A stretch of DNA of 55,722 bases from Lewinellaceae bacterium (GTDB lineage Bacteria; Bacteroidota; Bacteroidia; Chitinophagales; Saprospiraceae). Under the pieces are notes generated by a model. It searched no databases, was not told the DNA's origin, and saw nothing but the letters and a program-made list of their open reading frames with translations. Each line of letters begins with the position of its first letter. Within the stretch, counting starts at the first letter, position 1. The stretch spans positions 1 through 55,722 of the forward strand of contig CANJPT010000014.1 of NCBI GenBank assembly GCA_947476195.1, written 5' to 3'. The position numbers were made by a program, and so were the translations under genes. Of the stretch, positions 52,620 to 55,722 are shown one piece after another.

Positions 52620-55460
52620 ATGAAGCAACTATCCAATTTATTCTCTGCCAAAGTATTTATACAAACCATAGCTCCAGCCAAAGTGTGTATAACGGCAGCC
52701 TTCCTTTTATTTACGGTGCTCCTTTCTGCTCAAACGGGCATTATTGCCGGGAAGATCATGGATGCCAAATCTGCCGATGCTCTTATCGGTGTTTCCATTC
52801 GTCTCGATGAAGGGGCTGGTGGCGCGATCACCGACTTTGATGGCAATTTTCGAATCGCAAACGTACCAGTAGGCAAACACAAAATCAGTATCAACTATAC
52901 TGGCTATACCAGCAAAACCATCGAAGATATCGAGGTTAAATCCGGTGAATCCGCGACGCTGGATATTATCATGGAAGAAAGTGTTGGCCTGGCACTTGTT
53001 GAAGTTGTCGTGGTGGCCAAAGCAAAAAAAGAAAGCACCAGCGCACTCACGATTTTCCAAAAGAACAGCGTGACCATGGCAGATGGAATCAGTGCTGAAG
53101 CCATCAAGCGCACCCCGGACCGCACCACGGGCGACGTAATTCGTCGGGTAAGTGGTGCAACCATTCAAGACAATAAATTTGCCATTATTCGTGGCCTCAA
53201 TGATCGCTACAACGTAGCGATGCTTAACGGAGCACTGCTCAGCAGCACTGAGCCGGATCGCAAAGCATTTTCTTTCGATTTGTTTCCGTCTGCAATGCTT
53301 GACAATCTGGTCATTGTAAAAACGGCCAGTGCCGATTTGCCGGGCGAATTTGCCGGAGGTGCAATTCTGGTGACCACCAAGGATATTCCCGAAGCTTCTT
53401 TCCTGCAAGCATCTGTAAGCAGTGGTATTAACTCTGCGACCACCTTCAAGCCGTTTTTGTCTGGCGCTGGCGGAAGCACCGACTGGTTGGGACATGATGA
53501 TGGCACGCGCGCTTTACCCAGTGCTTTGCCAGGAACGGCTGACTTCAAAGCGCAGTCCAAAGTAGAAAGATATCAAACCTCTCAATTATTCGGAAATGAT
53601 TGGGCAATCAATGAAGGAAGTAGCGCCCGCCCGAATATCGGGGTTCAAATGAGCGGAGGATACGTAAAAGATATTTCCGAAAAAGTACAGTTCGGTATGA
53701 CGCTTGGCGGGGCATATAGCAACAACAACCGCCTTCAAAATGGAGCCCGTGCAGACTATGATGTATCAGGTAAGCTGTTTGACTTTAATGACAAACAGTT
53801 CAAAAATAATGTGTTGTGGGGTACCCTTTTCAATTCAGCCTTGAAAATTAACAACAAGCAAAAAATTGGACTTCAGGCCACATATTCTACCAATGCAGAC
53901 AATATTATCAGTGACCGATCTGGTTATGATTTTGAGCAAACCCGTAAAGTAAGTTCTACCGCTATAGAATATACAGAGAATCACCTGATGACAACCCGCC
54001 TTTATGGGGAGCACCAATTGACTGAAAAAGGTATGCGTCTTAGCTGGGGTGGTGGTCTCAACCGTACAACCCGCAATGTCCCTTCCTTACGCCGGATGTT
54101 CTACTTCAAGAACTTTGAAGATACTGCGGATGTCAACATTAAGTATCAGGCTTATGTGCCTTATGGCTCAGCTGACCCATATCGCAGCGGTCGTTTCTAC
54201 TCGAATCTGGAGGAGGATACCTATAACGGAAACGTTGATCTGAGCATTCCTTTCACCATTGGCAAGCAGAAGCAATCCGTTAAAATTGGCAGTTTATATC
54301 AGAAGCGTGACCGCACGTTTGATGCCCGGGTAATGGGGTATATTTTGGGCAACTTTACGAAATTTGACTACAGCCTGCTCAATCTGCCTCAGGATCAAAT
54401 ATTTACACAGGATCATATTGGAGAGAATGGATTTATCATGGATGAGATCACCAATCCAAGCGATGGCTATACGGGTCAATCGGCCCTGAAAGCCGGGTAT
54501 GCGATGTTTGACAATAAGATTGCAGATAAGTTACGTGTATCTTGGGGCGCTCGGGTGGAGAATTTCCGCCAACAGGTACAGGCTGCACAATATGGCGGTA
54601 CTCCATTGAAGGTTGATACGACGATCACAGCATTTTTGCCATCGTTCAATATGACCTATAGCCTAACAGCTAAACAACAATTGCGCCTTTCAGGGTCTAA
54701 GACGGTGTGTCGTGCTGAATTCCGTGAGCTGGCTCCTTTTTCATTCTATGATTTTTACCTGAATGCCAATGTGGTAGGCAATCCGGCACTCACTCAAGGC
54801 TCTATTTTCAACGCCGATATTCGGTATGAAATTTATCCTGGTCAGAACCAACTGTTTAGTGTAAGCTTGTTCTATAAGAAATTCAAAAATCCAATCGAAT
54901 TCACTTTTGCTGCAGCTGGTGGCGGAACGCGTACATTTTCTTTCAATAACGTTGCCAGTGCCAACAACTATGGGTTAGAAATGGAATTGCGTAAGAATTT
55001 TGATTTCGTTGGCGTCGAAGACCTTGTATTCTTTACCAATGCAGCCTTTATCCGTTCCAATATTGATCTGTCAAAAGGGGTTTCTTACTATGATCCCACC
55101 CGTGCGTTACAAGGTCAATCTCCGTACATTTGGAATGCTGGACTTTCTTACAATATCACGAAGATCGACTTGAGCACAACCTTAGTTTACAATGTGATAG
55201 GAGATCGTGTAGCACAAGTAGGTACGGTCGGCTACGGCGATATCTACGAGCGCCACCGCAATTTGCTGGACTTTTCGGTAGCCAAGAAACTGGGCAGCAA
55301 AGGCGAGATGAAATTGACCTGGGGTGATATCCTTCGTCCTGAATTCATGTATTACCAGGACAACAACTCCTCACACAAATACGAGGCTGATAAAGACAAT
55401 GTAATGCAAAGCCTGTCTTTGGGCAGCACGATTACCCTGAGTATGGGTTACAAATTTTAA
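52620..55460 (+). CDS. TonB-dependent receptor with carboxypeptidase-regulatory-like domain
   Basis: This 946-residue outer-membrane receptor has a signal peptide (about 1-37, ending LLSAQ) after a longer basic lead. A CarboxypepD_reg-like Ig domain follows (about 40-120; GIIAGKIMDAKSADALIGVS, DGNFRIANVPVGKHKISINYTGY). The plug is at about 140-260 (RTTGDVIRRVSGATIQDNKFAIIRGLNDRYN; PGEFAGGAILVTTKD). The rest is barrel, ending with Phe in the last strand (STITLSMGYKF), as expected for BAM-assembled proteins. The Arg-Gly-Leu-Asn-Asp-Arg-Tyr plug variant differs from SusC. No SusD is adjacent in the window. Substrate unknown. Confidence 0.92.
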   Translation: MKQLSNLFSAKVFIQTIAPAKVCITAAFLLFTVLLSAQTGIIAGKIMDAKSADALIGVSIRLDEGAGGAITDFDGNFRIANVPVGKHKISINYTGYTSKTIEDIEVKSGESATLDIIMEESVGLALVEVVVVAKAKKESTSALTIFQKNSVTMADGISAEAIKRTPDRTTGDVIRRVSGATIQDNKFAIIRGLNDRYNVAMLNGALLSSTEPDRKAFSFDLFPSAMLDNLVIVKTASADLPGEFAGGAILVTTKDIPEASFLQASVSSGINSATTFKPFLSGAGGSTDWLGHDDGTRALPSALPGTADFKAQSKVERYQTSQLFGNDWAINEGSSARPNIGVQMSGGYVKDISEKVQFGMTLGGAYSNNNRLQNGARADYDVSGKLFDFNDKQFKNNVLWGTLFNSALKINNKQKIGLQATYSTNADNIISDRSGYDFEQTRKVSSTAIEYTENHLMTTRLYGEHQLTEKGMRLSWGGGLNRTTRNVPSLRRMFYFKNFEDTADVNIKYQAYVPYGSADPYRSGRFYSNLEEDTYNGNVDLSIPFTIGKQKQSVKIGSLYQKRDRTFDARVMGYILGNFTKFDYSLLNLPQDQIFTQDHIGENGFIMDEITNPSDGYTGQSALKAGYAMFDNKIADKLRVSWGARVENFRQQVQAAQYGGTPLKVDTTITAFLPSFNMTYSLTAKQQLRLSGSKTVCRAEFRELAPFSFYDFYLNANVVGNPALTQGSIFNADIRYEIYPGQNQLFSVSLFYKKFKNPIEFTFAAAGGGTRTFSFNNVASANNYGLEMELRKNFDFVGVEDLVFFTNAAFIRSNIDLSKGVSYYDPTRALQGQSPYIWNAGLSYNITKIDLSTTLVYNVIGDRVAQVGTVGYGDIYERHRNLLDFSVAKKLGSKGEMKLTWGDILRPEFMYYQDNNSSHKYEADKDNVMQSLSLGSTITLSMGYKF

Positions 55461-55527
55461 AACTAAGCTTAAAGAATTTTGGATACAGATTTTAGTAGTT
55501 TAAAGGTTAGGAACTTTACTACGAATG

Positions 55528-55558
55528 CCCGGGCGACGCAAGTTGTCCGGGTTTTTTC
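55528..55558 (+). terminator. Rho-independent terminator of the TonB receptor gene
   Basis: CCCGGGCGAC-GCAA-GTTGTCCGGG forms a 10-bp stem with two G-U pairs and a GCAA tetraloop, followed by TTTTTT. It lies 67 bp after the stop codon. Confidence 0.88.
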
Positions 55559-55569
55559 TTTAAATGCTA

Positions 55570-55722
55570 CTAATGCCGCGTCCGGCCATTAAGGTGTGAA
55601 TATGGCGGTCTAATTTTTCCTTTCTCTGCGTTGTTCGTCGGTTAAAATGTCCCGCATTGCGCCCTTCTCACGCCTTGATAAAGAAAAAATTTGCCTCCCC
55701 AATTCATACCTTAATGGCCGGG
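55570..55722 (+). mobile_element. Miniature element family A, copy 3 (cut by window edge)
   Basis: It begins with CTAA then TGCCGCGTCCGGCCATTAAG and runs to the window end, about 11 bp short of a complete unit. It differs from copy 2 at about two positions. The left flank CTAA instead of CTAG is compatible with a 4-bp C-T-A-purine target. Confidence 0.88.

Overview
The window reads as chromosomal DNA from a member of the Bacteroidota, most likely a Saprospiraceae-like environmental lineage. The evidence is a 2,624-residue SprA (type IX secretion translocon), several proteins with type IX C-terminal sorting domains, SprB-type repeats, two outer-membrane TonB-dependent receptors, TAnnTTTG promoter boxes and moderate GC. 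The genus is an inference; the phylum is secure. I saw no rRNA, tRNA or CRISPR array.

Layout. 0-7.5 kb: TonB receptor, a nonsense-mutated four-helix-bundle gene inside an inverted-repeat cassette, an MBL hydrolase next to a proline racemase/hydroxyproline epimerase, a divergent M20 dipeptidase and a RhuM gene. 7.5-18 kb: a secreted type IX cargo gene broken by a frameshift and a 91-bp palindromic insertion, a TMTC-like TPR membrane protein, a MacB-type permease, pgeF, malQ with CBM20-like modules, and an APC amino-acid transporter. 18-19.5 kb: a nested insertion site, with a dinD fragment cut by a REP-associated (Y1) transposase element whose left arm was itself hit by a 156-bp miniature element. 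19.6-29.5 kb: an SprB-repeat adhesin-like protein, a ferredoxin reductase, rpsT, fabF-rnc (without acpP) and an NtrC-like regulator lacking its DNA-binding domain. 29.5-33 kb: a degraded, partly AT-rich accessory patch with gene fragments. 33-42.4 kb: a TlpA-like thioredoxin, hemC, an ORF6N gene, an RND pump, an O-antigen ligase and a Wzz-like protein. 42.8-55.7 kb: sprA, a VOC protein, an OB-fold secreted protein and a large TonB receptor.

Two themes run through the window. First, small repeats are unusually active. There are at least four families of palindromic miniature elements (called A-D here), several of which break genes or donate coding ends, plus 7-bp and 9-bp tandem arrays that touch start codons. 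Family A lies at both window ends, so the contig probably broke in this repeat. Second, all three genes of the phage-antirepressor type (RhuM, DinD, ORF6N) carry perfect 27-28 bp palindromes inside the coding sequence at nearly the same protein position (about residues 60-90). In the ORF6N gene there are three, whose outer arms differ but still pair, and a fourth related palindrome lies upstream of the gene. I regard this as the strongest candidate for an undescribed system: an intragenic operator, RNA hairpin or in-frame palindromic insert tied to this protein class.
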